Shown here piece after piece: positions 13,748 to 21,638 of a stretch of 21,935 bases of DNA (the stretch's first letter is position 1; each line of letters begins with the position of its first letter). Made by a program: the position numbers and the translations under genes. Where the stretch lies: the NCBI GenBank assembly GCA_038868115.1, contig JAWBXA010000016.1, forward strand, positions 1-21,935. The letters run 5' to 3'. The stretch comes from JAGTQI01 sp038868115. GTDB taxonomy: Archaea; Thermoproteota; Bathyarchaeia; Bathyarchaeales; Bathycorpusculaceae. The notes below the pieces were generated by a model. The model ran no database searches. It was not told the DNA's origin and was given only the letters and a program-made list of their open reading frames with translations.

Positions 13748-14113
13748 ATGCCAAGATTTGTGGTCCAACACCATCGTGCAACGCGTCTACATTACGATTT
13801 CAGGCTGGAAATGGACGGCGTTCTAAAAAGCTGGGCTATCCCCAAAGAGCCACCAGTGCAACCCGGCGTCAGAAAGTTAGCCGTAATAGTTGAGGATCAC
13901 CCACTAAGCTACATAGACTTTGAGGGTGCAATACCGGAGGGAATGTACGGCGCTGGAAAAGTGGAAATCTGGGACAAGGGTACATATATACTGAAAAGTA
14001 GAAGCGCCAACAAGATTGAGTTTACACTTTATGGCGAGAAAATGAAGGGCGACTATGTCCTAGTAATGCTTAAAGGAAACAAAAATTGGCTTCTAATAAA
14101 AAAGAAAACGTAG
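13748..14113 (+). CDS. Stand-alone LigD-type 3'-phosphoesterase
   Basis: The 121-residue protein corresponds to the phosphoesterase (PE) domain of bacterial DNA ligase D: PRFVVQHHRATRLHYDFRLE with the histidine, aspartate and glutamate active-site set, GVLKSWAIPKEPP, VEDHPLSYIDFEG with the next histidine, then GAIPEGMYGAGKVEIWDKGT. PE enzymes trim 3'-phosphates and ribonucleotides to give a 3'-OH for ligation. Here it is a single-domain protein, as known in some archaea, with no ligase, primase or Ku gene in the window. The ATG at 13748 matches the family start; a GTG nine bases earlier is possible. An AATTAAAATTAATTA stretch near 13700 is the likely TATA region. Confidence 0.9.
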   Translation: MPRFVVQHHRATRLHYDFRLEMDGVLKSWAIPKEPPVQPGVRKLAVIVEDHPLSYIDFEGAIPEGMYGAGKVEIWDKGTYILKSRSANKIEFTLYGEKMKGDYVLVMLKGNKNWLLIKKKT

Positions 14114-14228
14114 CTAATGCTTAACACAACTTCCCGTTGCCCGGCCTTTTATTGAACTTAATAATACTTTTTGTCATAAAATTCTTGAAGGCTAAACGTG
14201 TAACTAGACTAATGGAGGTGAAACTTGT

Positions 14229-14717
14229 ATGCTTAAATTTGAAACTGTGAAAATTGAGGTGCCAAAAGACTGCAACGTAATTTTGGGAACAGCCCACTTC
14301 ATAAAAACTGTTGAAGACTTGTACGAGGCTTTGATTAACTCTGTGCCGAATATAACGTTTGGGATAGGCTTCTGCGAAAGCTCAGGACCATGCCTTGTCA
14401 GGCATGAGGGAAATGACAAAGAGTTAAGGCAGCTCGCCGCCAGAAAAGCTTTTGAACTCGCCTGCGGCCATAGCTTCATAATCTTCATTAAAAACGCCTA
14501 TCCGATAAATGTTCTAGACAAAATTAGAAAAGTGCCGGAAGTCTGTACAATTTATGCCGCTACAGCCAACCCATTAGAGGTTGTGGTCGCGGAAACAAAT
14601 CAAGGCAGAGGCATCATAGGAGTTATTGATGGTTTCAAAAGTAAGGGAATTGAAGCGGAAGGTGATATCAAGGCTAGGAAAGAGTTTCTACGGAAAATAG
14701 GGTACAAGCTTGGTTAA
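14229..14717 (+). CDS. Adenosine-specific kinase (DUF355 family)
   Basis: The 162-residue protein matches the archaeal adenosine-specific kinase family: VPKDCNVILGTAHFIKTVED, ITFGIGFCESSGPCLVRHEG, GHSFIIFIKNAYPINVLDKI, and VCTIYAATANPLEVVVAETN with RGIIGVIDG. The FCESSGP and RGIIGVIDG blocks are the family's conserved core. Structural work on the family showed nucleoside/nucleotide binding; the in vivo role is not well settled. ATG with GGAGGTG eight bases upstream gives a clear start. It is on the same strand as the phosphoesterase but about 115 bp apart, with no obvious functional tie. Confidence 0.9.
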   Translation: MLKFETVKIEVPKDCNVILGTAHFIKTVEDLYEALINSVPNITFGIGFCESSGPCLVRHEGNDKELRQLAARKAFELACGHSFIIFIKNAYPINVLDKIRKVPEVCTIYAATANPLEVVVAETNQGRGIIGVIDGFKSKGIEAEGDIKARKEFLRKIGYKLG

Positions 14718-14793
14718 AGAAAGACAGCGCAGGGCGGAATTAGGAGTTATAGGGTGTTAAACGCCGTTTTTGCCAATATTAAAAGACTCTTAA

Positions 14794-15009
14794 TTAGGGG
14801 GCTACTAATTCCCGTTGAATTTCAAAAGGAACTTTCTCTTTTATCCTTTCAGCGGCGTACGTAGCCAGCACCTTAAATTGTTTTTCCGTTAAAACGTTAC
14901 GCGCCCTTGACAGAATGTCCAAGCATATTTCTTTAAAAACAAGATCAGTGCATCTCATTTTTGCGTCGTCAATTAACTCCTTACATGCTTGAAGAATTTG
15001 GTCGTTCAA
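14794..15009 (-). CDS. Small helical protein of unknown function
   Basis: From the TTG at 15009, which has GGGTGGG about six bases upstream, the 71-residue product reads NDQILQACKELIDDAKMRCT, DLVFKEICLDILSRARNVLT, then EKQFKVLATYAAERIKEKVP. It appears all-helical with two cysteines in the first 20 residues. I do not recognise it. An alternative TTG at 15027 would add six residues but overlaps the ribosome site. Its size, charge and TTG start recall the unknown gene at 13268-13450, without clear sequence similarity. It converges with the adenosine-specific kinase gene and is divergent from trmO. Confidence 0.55.
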   Translation of the reverse strand: MNDQILQACKELIDDAKMRCTDLVFKEICLDILSRARNVLTEKQFKVLATYAAERIKEKVPFEIQRELVAP

Positions 15010-15161
15010 CACAATCCCACCCTGCAAGCCATTAGTTGACTAAAAACATTAAAACACTTATGAATTCAGAAAACATATTTGAAATATCAATTTTGAGCTT
15101 TTTAGCACATTGACAAGAGCGTTATAAAGGCAGCAAGCCAAAATAACAGTTGTGAGCCGAG

Positions 15162-15584
15162 ATGGAAAATATTAACAAAGGCGAAGTTTATTTTATAGGG
15201 ATTGTCGAAAAAGCTGACGAAGAGAAAGCAAGAATAAGGATTTTCCCAGATTTTTGTAACGGGCTTAAAGGCGTGGAGGAATTTTCCCACTTAATTGTTT
15301 TGTACTGGTTTCATCTACGTAATAATGAGGCGGATAGGCGAACGTTGCTGGTTTCCCCGAGAAGGCATAGAGTTAATGTGAAAATAGGTGTTTTTGCTTG
15401 TAGAAGTCCCTCACGTCCAAATCCTATAGGCTTGTGCGTTGTGGAACTCGTTGAAAGGGTGGATTGCGTCTTGACAGTTAAAGGTTTAGACGCCTTTGAA
15501 GGTTCACCAATAATAGACATAAAGCCTTACATTCCGCACCACAATGCAGTTCAAGACGCGCGTATCCCAGAGTGGGCGCGATAG
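15162..15584 (+). CDS. trmO: tRNA (N6-threonylcarbamoyladenosine(37)-N6)-methyltransferase TrmO (TsaA-like)
   Basis: TrmO methylates t6A37 in tRNA using S-adenosylmethionine and has a unique beta-barrel fold. The 140-residue protein shows the family motifs: GEVYFIGIVEKADEEKARIR at the start, CNGLKGVEEFSHLIVLYWFH, VFACRSPSRPNPIGLCVVEL (the most conserved block), then GLDAFEGSPIIDIKPYIPHH. It is the single-domain form without the C-terminal extension seen in E. coli TrmO. A TATA-like GTTATAAAGG lies at about 15119-15129. It is monocistronic as far as can be seen. Confidence 0.9.
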   Translation: MENINKGEVYFIGIVEKADEEKARIRIFPDFCNGLKGVEEFSHLIVLYWFHLRNNEADRRTLLVSPRRHRVNVKIGVFACRSPSRPNPIGLCVVELVERVDCVLTVKGLDAFEGSPIIDIKPYIPHHNAVQDARIPEWAR

Positions 15585-15752
15585 AAACAAAGGTTTAAAA
15601 TGTATGGGAAGCATACCGAGAAATTCTTGTTACAGTAACAACTGTCGGATCGACTCTGACCACATATCAGATGTGCTGCAAGACAAAGGCTTTAATAATG
15701 GCAGCTGAAATCCAGCAATCCCTGTTACAAAATGTAAGCTTGGTGCATCTAA

Positions 15753-15878
15753 ATGTATAGAAAAAGGATCAAGGCAAAATCCGCGGACAAGTATGCGCAA
15801 ATACGCGCGGAGTTTGACAAAGCAGCCGAGGCCTTCAATGAAGGCGACAGAAAACTTGTAATAATAAAAACTTTTTAA
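15753..15878 (+). CDS. Doubtful 41-residue ORF
   Basis: ATG to TAA encodes MYRKRIKAKSADKYAQIRAE then FDKAAEAFNEGDRKLVIIKT-F. The composition (basic start, alanine- and glutamate-rich helix) looks protein-like in an otherwise gene-free gap, and a stop codon directly precedes the ATG. There is no good ribosome site, and its 3' end overlaps the probable TATA region of the next gene. It could equally be the tail of a decayed gene. Confidence 0.25.
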   Translation: MYRKRIKAKSADKYAQIRAEFDKAAEAFNEGDRKLVIIKTF

Positions 15879-15906
15879 GTTGTCACCGCTTCTTATTTTC
15901 GTTCGA

Positions 15907-16518
15907 ATGTTAAAGATCGCCGAAGAAAAACAGCGGCTTCGAGAGAAAATTTGGCGGGAAATGGAAAAGTCTGGGATAGCAACCTTTCCGCTTCCATGCT
16001 GGGGTAGAATCCCAAACTTTGTCGGAGCTGGAACCGCCGCAGATAAACTTCGCCAACTTGAGGAATGGAAAATGGCGAAAGTTATTTTTGTCAACCCAGA
16101 CTCGCCTCAGCGTAGGGTGAGGGAAAACGCCCTAAAAGATGGAAAAATTCTCATTATGGCTTCGCCTAGGCTCAAGAGGAACTTCATACTAATAAGCCCA
16201 GAAAAAGTTCGAGGAAATGAACACCTTGCCTCTACAATAATGGGCGCCTTCAAATTTGGAGTTGAAACCAGAGACTTTCTAAAGCCGGACCTGATTGTTG
16301 AGGGTTCAGTAGCTGTCGACTTACAGGGACATAGGCTCGGAAAGGGTCACGGCTACGGTGACGTAGAAATAGAAATCCTGGAAAGAAGATTTGGAGAAAT
16401 CCCTGTAGTCACGACGGTCCACGACATGCAAGTCGTTAAAAATGTGCCTTTTGAGGAAAAAGATAGAAAGGTCTCCATAATAGTTACGCCAACAAGGATT
16501 ATCCGTGTAGTAACATGA
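15907..16518 (+). CDS. 5-formyltetrahydrofolate cyclo-ligase family protein
   Basis: The family converts 5-formyl-tetrahydrofolate to 5,10-methenyl-tetrahydrofolate with ATP. The 203-residue product opens with a helical EEKQRLREKIWREMEKSGIA, has VIFVNPDSPQRRVRENALKD and LIMASPRLK in the middle, and the conserved C-terminal block VEGSVAVDLQGHRLGKGHGY then GDVEIEIL, where GxGxGYGD forms the nucleotide/folate site. I prefer the ATG at 15907 over an upstream codon at 15880, because the earlier nine codons overlap the TTTTTAAG promoter region and a TATA at about 15870 would suit a leaderless or short-leader start. A folate-handling role agrees with the folD-metV-metF genes at the right end, although these are about 4 kb away. 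Archaeal members are divergent and may act on another pterin or substrate. Confidence 0.78.
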   Translation: MLKIAEEKQRLREKIWREMEKSGIATFPLPCWGRIPNFVGAGTAADKLRQLEEWKMAKVIFVNPDSPQRRVRENALKDGKILIMASPRLKRNFILISPEKVRGNEHLASTIMGAFKFGVETRDFLKPDLIVEGSVAVDLQGHRLGKGHGYGDVEIEILERRFGEIPVVTTVHDMQVVKNVPFEEKDRKVSIIVTPTRIIRVVT

Positions 16519-16780
16519 CAGCAGAGAACTAGAAAGAGGCCTAATGTTCTTTTAACCGTGGCGCAAAATGTTACTTTAAGTGGAGCTTTTCCTAAAGTTT
16601 TGTCAACGTCGTCTGGTTTAAGCCTTTTTGGAGCCTCGGGTTTGGTTATGCTACGTTCATCCTAGCTCACAAGTTCACAGCGTTTGCGTTTCTATGGTCC
16701 CGATGGTGGCTACTCGCTTTGAAAAATCTTTGGCAATCCATATAAACGCCTTTTCAGATTGAAAGAAGAGAGGCAAAAGC
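16519..16780. other. Intergenic region with a TATA box for the VTT-domain gene
   Basis: No gene is accepted. CCATATAAAC (about 16738-16747) is a good TATA box some 35-40 bp before the TTG at 16781. A minus-strand open stretch (KPEAPKRLKPDDVDKTLGKA) between 16560 and 16650 has protein-like composition but no start codon. Confidence 0.4.
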
Positions 16781-17422
16781 TTGTCAGTAGCGGATATCTT
16801 CCAACAGCTTGAACAGTGGTTAAAAAATTTTGCGGTACAATATGGATACCTTGGCATCTTTTTAATAAGCCTAATAGGTTCAACGTCGATTTTTTTCCCA
16901 GTACCGTATACCGTAGTCATATTTACTGTGGCACCTTTCTTCGATCCAATATTGATCGCACTAGCTTCCGGGGCTGGATCAGCCATAGGAGAGCTCACAG
17001 GCTACATGCTTGGACTGGGCGGAAGAAAAATCATAAGTGAAAAACGCAAGCATCAAATGGAGGCTCTGGTGAAAATTTTCGGGAAATATGGCCCTATTGC
17101 AATTTTTCTTTTCGCATTAACGCCATTGCCGGACGACATGCTCTTTATACCGCTCGGCATAATGCACTACAACCTGTTGAAAGCTTTCATCCCGGCGATA
17201 ACTGGGAAAATATGTATGAGCCTAATAATCGCCTACAGCGCCCGCTACGCCATAACAATAATTGAACGAATGTTTGGGATAGAAAGCGACTGGATAACAG
17301 CCTTGATAAGCATGATATTAGCAGTAATCCTTCTAATAATAGTACTAGCCGTAATGTTCAAAATAGACTGGGAGAAAATGGCTAAAAACTTCGCAGAAGG
17401 AAAAATCGAAAAACAAAAATGA
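16781..17422 (+). CDS. VTT/DedA (SNARE-associated) domain membrane protein
   Basis: The 213-residue integral membrane protein has the VTT-domain pattern: YGYLGIFLISLIGSTSIFFP near the start, a re-entrant-loop region GAGSAIGELTGYMLGLGGRK, then FGKYGPIAIFLFALTPLPDD with the conserved proline/acid turn, and a final long hydrophobic helix (ITALISMILAVILLIIVLAV) before a charged tail. DedA-superfamily proteins are linked to lipid carrier recycling and membrane homeostasis; the archaeal substrate is unknown. The start is TTG with AAGAGAGG about seven bases upstream. It stands alone between two gaps. Confidence 0.85.
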   Translation: MSVADIFQQLEQWLKNFAVQYGYLGIFLISLIGSTSIFFPVPYTVVIFTVAPFFDPILIALASGAGSAIGELTGYMLGLGGRKIISEKRKHQMEALVKIFGKYGPIAIFLFALTPLPDDMLFIPLGIMHYNLLKAFIPAITGKICMSLIIAYSARYAITIIERMFGIESDWITALISMILAVILLIIVLAVMFKIDWEKMAKNFAEGKIEKQK

Positions 17423-17441
17423 GCTATTAAGATTTTCAGAA

Positions 17442-17621
17442 ATGAAGACAAAGCTCTTAGAATCATAAGTTAGCATAGATGTAGCTTTTGATGAAAGCCC
17501 GCTTGAAAGTATAAACGCGTATCTAAAAGCAAAGGATGAGGTTATAGGCAAGGCGTTAGAACTGTTTTTGCTGATTATTAGGCTAAACATGACTGTTAGC
17601 ATAATAATTTTTAAAGTATAG
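17442..17621 (+). pseudogene. Small ORF interrupted by one stop codon
   Basis: ATG at 17442 starts MKTKLLES, then a TAA at 17466-17468, then the frame continues as VSIDVAFDESPLESINAYLK and AKDEVIGKALELFLLIIRLN to a stop at 17619-17621. The second part reads like a small helical protein, so the gene may have been inactivated by a point mutation. I do not recognise a family, and the call is weak. Confidence 0.25.
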
Positions 17622-17909
17622 CGTATTTTTGGCTACCCAAATGATGTTGCTAATAGGATATTTAATTTTGTATGACGGTGTAGCTCATTAGTAATCCTTG
17701 AAAAACCAGACCACTCTTATTTCTTATCTTATAAATAAAAACACTAATTAATCCCAAAATGTTTGTTAGCCCCATATATCGCCCATCCACAAACTCCATC
17801 CTACATTATCAAAACAAACCGAAATAAAAACAATAATGACAAAATAAACCAAAGATCAGAGTTTAACAAAGAAATTTAACAAGAAACATGTCAATGGGGT
17901 ATATCGAAT
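17622..17909. other. AT-rich spacer without a gene
   Basis: This very AT-rich DNA between the VTT region and the 3' end of ftr shows no gene and no repeat longer than expected for its composition. It probably holds the transcription end of ftr, since T-rich runs occur on the minus strand. Confidence 0.5.
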
Positions 17910-18893
17910 CTATATTTCAGGCTTTTCCAACTCTAAGACCTCTTTTAAATAAGCTCGAAATGGTCCAAGCTTACCCCCGTAATTCCCTGCAGAGATCTTT
18001 ATAACCCCAGGAACTTTTATAGCCGCACTCACCCCCTCGGCAATCGCCTTCCTCACGACTTCCTGATTAAGGCCGTTTATAATAATCTCGTAAACGCAGT
18101 TCACGCCTTCAGGAATCTGTGAGTTTGGGATGAGCTTTCTTAATTTTGGGCAAAACGGATGATTTGTAGATGCGCCAAGCTTGTATTTTATTGATCCCAC
18201 TTTCGATCCACATCTGCAAATGCCCCCTGGGAAGGGCAAAATGACTCCTTCAACTTTTTGGGAGATAGCGTTTACCGCCGTCTCCGCCGCTTGAAGGCCT
18301 GCCTTGCGATTTTGAGCCAAAATCAGGAAGTTTCCACCGGCGATCGCCTTCTTGACGCCAAATTGATTCTCAACAATAAATTCTCCTTCCATAACCGGAA
18401 TGCGCCAAACTCTTCGTCCCCACATCACCGCCTTTCTTTGAAAACCGTCACCAAATAAACTGATGCCTCCTCCCACTTTAAACCTTCTTTTAGCTTCTGG
18501 CAACGCGTCAAAAGCAGCAGAAGTAGGACAAGTCATCACGCATTGAGATATTCTCTCAATCAACTGTCTTCTTAACCCTCCTTTTGTCCGAGTGTAGATT
18601 TGAATCAACACTCCTGGTCGGCCATCTGGTGTCTTATCGGGTGGCACGCTACATTCTATTCCTGCTTCTGCAGGGCACATTATTATTGAACACGCGAAGC
18701 CTGTTGCCGCTCTCGCGGCTGTTAAGGACCACTTTTCATCCTCGGCGGTTATTAAAATGCGACTTGCCCACATCGGAAACATTTCAGCGAACGTATCCGC
18801 TATACGAGAAATGTTCCCTGTCTGTTGATGTCTTACAACAAATTCACCAGTTGCCTCATCACGTCCTATAAGTTCCAATTGGTTTTTAGACAT
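17910..18893 (-). CDS. ftr: Formylmethanofuran--tetrahydromethanopterin formyltransferase
   Basis: Ftr transfers the formyl group from formylmethanofuran to N5 of tetrahydromethanopterin, the second step of the archaeal methyl branch. The 327-residue sequence has the family landmarks: IADTFAEMFPMWASRILITA, ATGFACSIIMCPAEAGIECS, PPDKTPDGRPGVLIQIYTR, ERISQCVMTCPTSAAFDALP, FPGGICRCGSKVGSIKYKLG, and GVNCVYEIIINGL. The length exceeds the usual near-297 residues because of a roughly 23-residue N-terminal extension before DTFAEMF. The ATG has GAGGGG 12 bases upstream, so the extension seems genuinely translated. It is on the same strand as the mtrH-family gene, 110 bp downstream, possibly with its own TATA (GTTTAAAAAA near 18920). 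The Fwd/Fmd and Mch genes expected to act with it are not in the window. Confidence 0.92.
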   Translation of the reverse strand: MSKNQLELIGRDEATGEFVVRHQQTGNISRIADTFAEMFPMWASRILITAEDEKWSLTAARAATGFACSIIMCPAEAGIECSVPPDKTPDGRPGVLIQIYTRTKGGLRRQLIERISQCVMTCPTSAAFDALPEAKRRFKVGGGISLFGDGFQRKAVMWGRRVWRIPVMEGEFIVENQFGVKKAIAGGNFLILAQNRKAGLQAAETAVNAISQKVEGVILPFPGGICRCGSKVGSIKYKLGASTNHPFCPKLRKLIPNSQIPEGVNCVYEIIINGLNQEVVRKAIAEGVSAAIKVPGVIKISAGNYGGKLGPFRAYLKEVLELEKPEI

Positions 18894-19003
18894 ATTCTAT
18901 TAGATTCCCCTCTTACATTTTTTTTAAACAAAACTTTAACTTTTAACGATCCTTGTAGGCATAGTTCCCGCTCAATCTAAATCGATGAATCCTAATTAAT
19001 ATG

Positions 19004-19918
19004 CTAAAATATCTTTTTGTATAAAGGATGGTTTTTTGTTTTCGGAGTTATACCAAGGGTCTTTGCGTGATAGGCGATGATCGCATTAATAACCGCACAT
19101 ATCGGATAAACCCACTTCGCGTTTTTCATAGGACCGTATATAATGAAGTCAGCACCAAACATTATTGGTAAAGTAAGAATACAGGCCCCATACCCTTCAA
19201 AGAGAGGTGAAGCGATCTTCTTTTTTCTCAGCCACATATATAGAGCATTAGAAGGCGCGCAACCGGTAGGATAACCTAGTTCTTGCTTTATCCTGTAAAT
19301 AATATTGGCCGCCCAGCCTGTAGTTGGTACATCAAGCACGCCGGGATCAATCAAAATGTTTTCGATACCGGCTTCTTTGGCAATTTTAATTAAGTTTTTT
19401 TCATCGCCCTCCAGCATCTGGAGCCTGTCCTTAGGCATAAGGTATTTAGTACTAAATGCCAGTATAACCGCACTTTTTATTTTACTGGATCTTAACGCAT
19501 TTATCTCATCTTCTTTAATATGTTCATCAATAGAATTGTATATTGCTCTATCAATAAGCCCCGTTTCCTCGACATGTTTAAGCGCTGCAATTCTTACAGA
19601 AGGATTTGAAGAGTCTATAAGAAAAGGAGAATCAGTATGATCTGCTATGAAATCTATGTACTTGCAAAGTGCCTCATTAGTTTCACCTAACACATCAATG
19701 ATGCAAGGGATACCCGTTTCTTCCGATAGCTTTTCCTCCATATTTAGGAGGTCCTCTGCGGCTTTACGGTCGAATTCGCCTTTTACAGCATCTTTTACAA
19801 TTTCATGCTTGCTGTAAAATATGCTACCCATCAAAACTGTTGGATATTCGCCTGGTTGGCCACCTATCGTCACATTACCTATTTGGAAAACTTTTTGTTC
19901 AGCTTTAAACAGAAACAT
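19004..19918 (-). CDS. mtrH: MtrH-family methyltransferase (pterin/corrinoid methyl transfer)
   Basis: The 304-residue protein matches the MtrH family, a TIM-barrel pterin-binding methyltransferase: FLFKAEQKVFQIGNVTIGGQ, PGEYPTVLMGSIFYSKHEIV, DSPFLIDSSNPSVRIAALKH, IENILIDPGVLDVP, and YPTGCAPSNALYMWL. MtrH of methanogens moves the methyl group from methyl-tetrahydromethanopterin to the MtrA corrinoid. Soluble homologues (MtgA/MtvA type) do the same with tetrahydrofolate in glycine betaine and methoxy-compound pathways. Here the gene has no mtrA-G beside it and lies next to metF-metV-folD, which favours a tetrahydrofolate-linked, Mtr-complex-independent role. The start is ATG at 19918, matching the family N-terminus; a GTG at 19927 is possible given the TATA at 19951-19960. 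Confidence 0.9.
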   Translation of the reverse strand: MFLFKAEQKVFQIGNVTIGGQPGEYPTVLMGSIFYSKHEIVKDAVKGEFDRKAAEDLLNMEEKLSEETGIPCIIDVLGETNEALCKYIDFIADHTDSPFLIDSSNPSVRIAALKHVEETGLIDRAIYNSIDEHIKEDEINALRSSKIKSAVILAFSTKYLMPKDRLQMLEGDEKNLIKIAKEAGIENILIDPGVLDVPTTGWAANIIYRIKQELGYPTGCAPSNALYMWLRKKKIASPLFEGYGACILTLPIMFGADFIIYGPMKNAKWVYPICAVINAIIAYHAKTLGITPKTKNHPLYKKIF

Positions 19919-19950
19919 AAATACCACACAAAAGTTTCTAGAAATTACGC

Positions 19951-19960
19951 TATATAAATC
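19951..19960 (-). promoter_or_regulatory. TATA box for the mtrH-family gene
   Basis: The minus strand reads GATTTATATA, about 26 bp upstream of 19927-19929. It implies a transcript with almost no leader, and independent expression from metF although the gap is only 85 bp. Confidence 0.5.
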
Positions 19961-20003
19961 TTAACTTTGTTTTCAATATATAATCAACTAAAATACTGAG
20001 ATA

Positions 20004-20945
20004 TCAAAGAGAAGGTCTAGGCAGCAATCCAGTTCTTCCTACCAATGTTTGCACTACATCTTCCCATTCTATTGCCATTATATGAATCCCGTGAACTCCC
20101 TCGACCTTCTTTAACTTTTCAATTGTTTCCACACATATATTGATGCCCGTCTCCTTAGCCTCTACTTCGGGAACATTTTTCATTTTCTCCATAATTTCAT
20201 CTGGTATGTCTATACCGGCGACATTTTGTTTCATATACTTTGCCATACGATAAGATTTTAACGGCGTAACACCTGCCAAGATATGTGTTCTCTCATGTAG
20301 CTTTTTATCTCGAACCAATTCCATCCATGTTTCGAACTTCTCTACATTGAATACACATTGAGTTTGGATAAAATCAGCTCCAGCCTCAACTTTCTTTTCA
20401 AGTCTTAAAACCCTGGCCTTAAGCGTAGGACCGGCAAACGGGTTTTCCACGGCGCCTATATAAAGTCTGGGCTCTGCGCTCATTTTTTCGCCGCATTGAA
20501 ACTTCTTTTCATCACGCATATCTTTTATTATTTTAATCAATTGAATCGAGTCAACATCATATACTGGTTTAGCTGATGGATGATTTCCCATCGATATGTG
20601 GTCGCCGGTTAAACATAGGATATTATTTATTCCTAATGCTGCCACGCCCAAAATGTCCATTTGAAGAGCAATTCTATTTCTATCGCGGCATGTCATTTGA
20701 ACAATGGGATCTAATCCCTCTTCTCTACCTATTAAAGAAGCAGCCCAGCTGGCCATGCGAACCACAGCAGTCTGACCATCCGTTACGTTAAAAGCATCAA
20801 CGCATCCCCTCAGCATCCTTGCCTTCTTCCTAACGACTCCAGCGTCACAACTTTTTGGAGGCCCAAGTTCAGCGGTGACCGCAAATTTCCCAGCTTCAAG
20901 AACCTTTTCAAGGTTGCTATTTGTTTTCAACTGTAATTCCCCCAT
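20004..20945 (-). CDS. metF: 5,10-methylenetetrahydrofolate reductase (MetF)
   Basis: MetF reduces methylene-tetrahydrofolate to methyl-tetrahydrofolate using FAD. The 313-residue TIM-barrel protein shows FAVTAELGPPKSCDAGVVRK, DAFNVTDGQTAVVRMASWAA, PIVQMTCRDRNRIALQMDIL, NILCLTGDH (flavin region), GAVENPFAGPTLKARVLRLE, and GADFIQTQCVFNVEKFETWM, the standard order for MetF. The length is normal for the stand-alone bacterial type. It overlaps metV by 29 bp, so the two are translationally coupled, as in bacterial metV-metF pairs where MetV supplies Fe-S clusters. The presence of a true MetF rather than the F420-dependent Mer enzyme points to tetrahydrofolate as carrier for this step. Confidence 0.93.
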   Translation of the reverse strand: MGELQLKTNSNLEKVLEAGKFAVTAELGPPKSCDAGVVRKKARMLRGCVDAFNVTDGQTAVVRMASWAASLIGREEGLDPIVQMTCRDRNRIALQMDILGVAALGINNILCLTGDHISMGNHPSAKPVYDVDSIQLIKIIKDMRDEKKFQCGEKMSAEPRLYIGAVENPFAGPTLKARVLRLEKKVEAGADFIQTQCVFNVEKFETWMELVRDKKLHERTHILAGVTPLKSYRMAKYMKQNVAGIDIPDEIMEKMKNVPEVEAKETGINICVETIEKLKKVEGVHGIHIMAIEWEDVVQTLVGRTGLLPRPSL

Positions 20946-21606
20946 TTTGTCTTTTAATTACAACATCAAATTCCACCTTCCCTGGTTTCCTCATTCTGCT
21001 CCAGTCTTTAGGCTCCATAATCTTAGAGAAAATGCCAAGCTTGCCAAGTTTTTCAAGCCTTTGGTAGATCTGAACCCAAGCACAGTCTATTTCAGGGTCA
21101 ACCTCACACTTTCCATCGAGTCGAACGCCGCCGCATGGACCATTCATTAAGCCCTTAGTGCATCTAGCTATTGGACAGATCCCCCCAGTTTCGTATAAGA
21201 TGCAGTCTCCACACATACGACATCGTTCATAGAATCGACCAATATGCTCAACTTCGCCTAAAAAACAGGTGTTTAAAGCGGGGATCACTATCTTTTCGGT
21301 CAGTTCTGCAATTGCCTGAACGCCTGCACCACAACAAAGTGCTAAAATGGCGTCGGCCTCGGCTACTTGCTTACTTATACTTCTCAAATCCCTTCTGGCA
21401 ACCCGTAAATCACATGGGGATTCTACCACTACAGAGCCCAATATTGTTTTTTCGTCCTTCAGCCGTTCAATCATCTCTTTAACCTCCTTTTCACCGCCGG
21501 TTTGAGACAATGTTGCACACAGACCGCAACCTACAATGACCAGCTTTTTATGCGGCTCGAGCATGGACTTTATTTCGGGCATAGACTTCTGCTTTGTTAT
21601 TATCAT
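20917..21606 (-). CDS. metV: MetV, iron-sulfur partner of methylenetetrahydrofolate reductase
   Basis: MetV belongs to the MTHFR C-terminal (zinc/Fe-S) family and forms a complex with MetF in acetogens. The 229-residue product has an N-terminal Rossmann-like part (KKLVIVGCGLCATLSQTGGE) and a cysteine-rich part: CRMCGDC (residues 129-135), CPIARC (144-149), and GLMNGPCGGVRLDGKCEV (C158, C167). This set is right for iron-sulfur or zinc ligation, with the NGPCGG block being the family signature. The ATG at 21606 is preferred because AGGTG lies seven bases upstream; a TTG at 21612 is too close to it. It overlaps metF by 29 bp and starts about 32 bp after folD on the same strand. Confidence 0.92.
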   Translation of the reverse strand: MIITKQKSMPEIKSMLEPHKKLVIVGCGLCATLSQTGGEKEVKEMIERLKDEKTILGSVVVESPCDLRVARRDLRSISKQVAEADAILALCCGAGVQAIAELTEKIVIPALNTCFLGEVEHIGRFYERCRMCGDCILYETGGICPIARCTKGLMNGPCGGVRLDGKCEVDPEIDCAWVQIYQRLEKLGKLGIFSKIMEPKDWSRMRKPGKVEFDVVIKRQNGGITVENK

Positions 21607-21638
21607 AATCAAGCACCTTCATTTTAAAAATGGCTTTG

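Noticed and set aside
15630..16094. 154-codon minus-strand frame
   Set aside because: Mostly antisense to the cyclo-ligase family gene, with serine/phenylalanine-rich shadow composition.
17660..17700. tRNA-like TAGCTCA motif
   Set aside because: It resembles a D-arm, but no matching acceptor, anticodon arm or T-loop follows.
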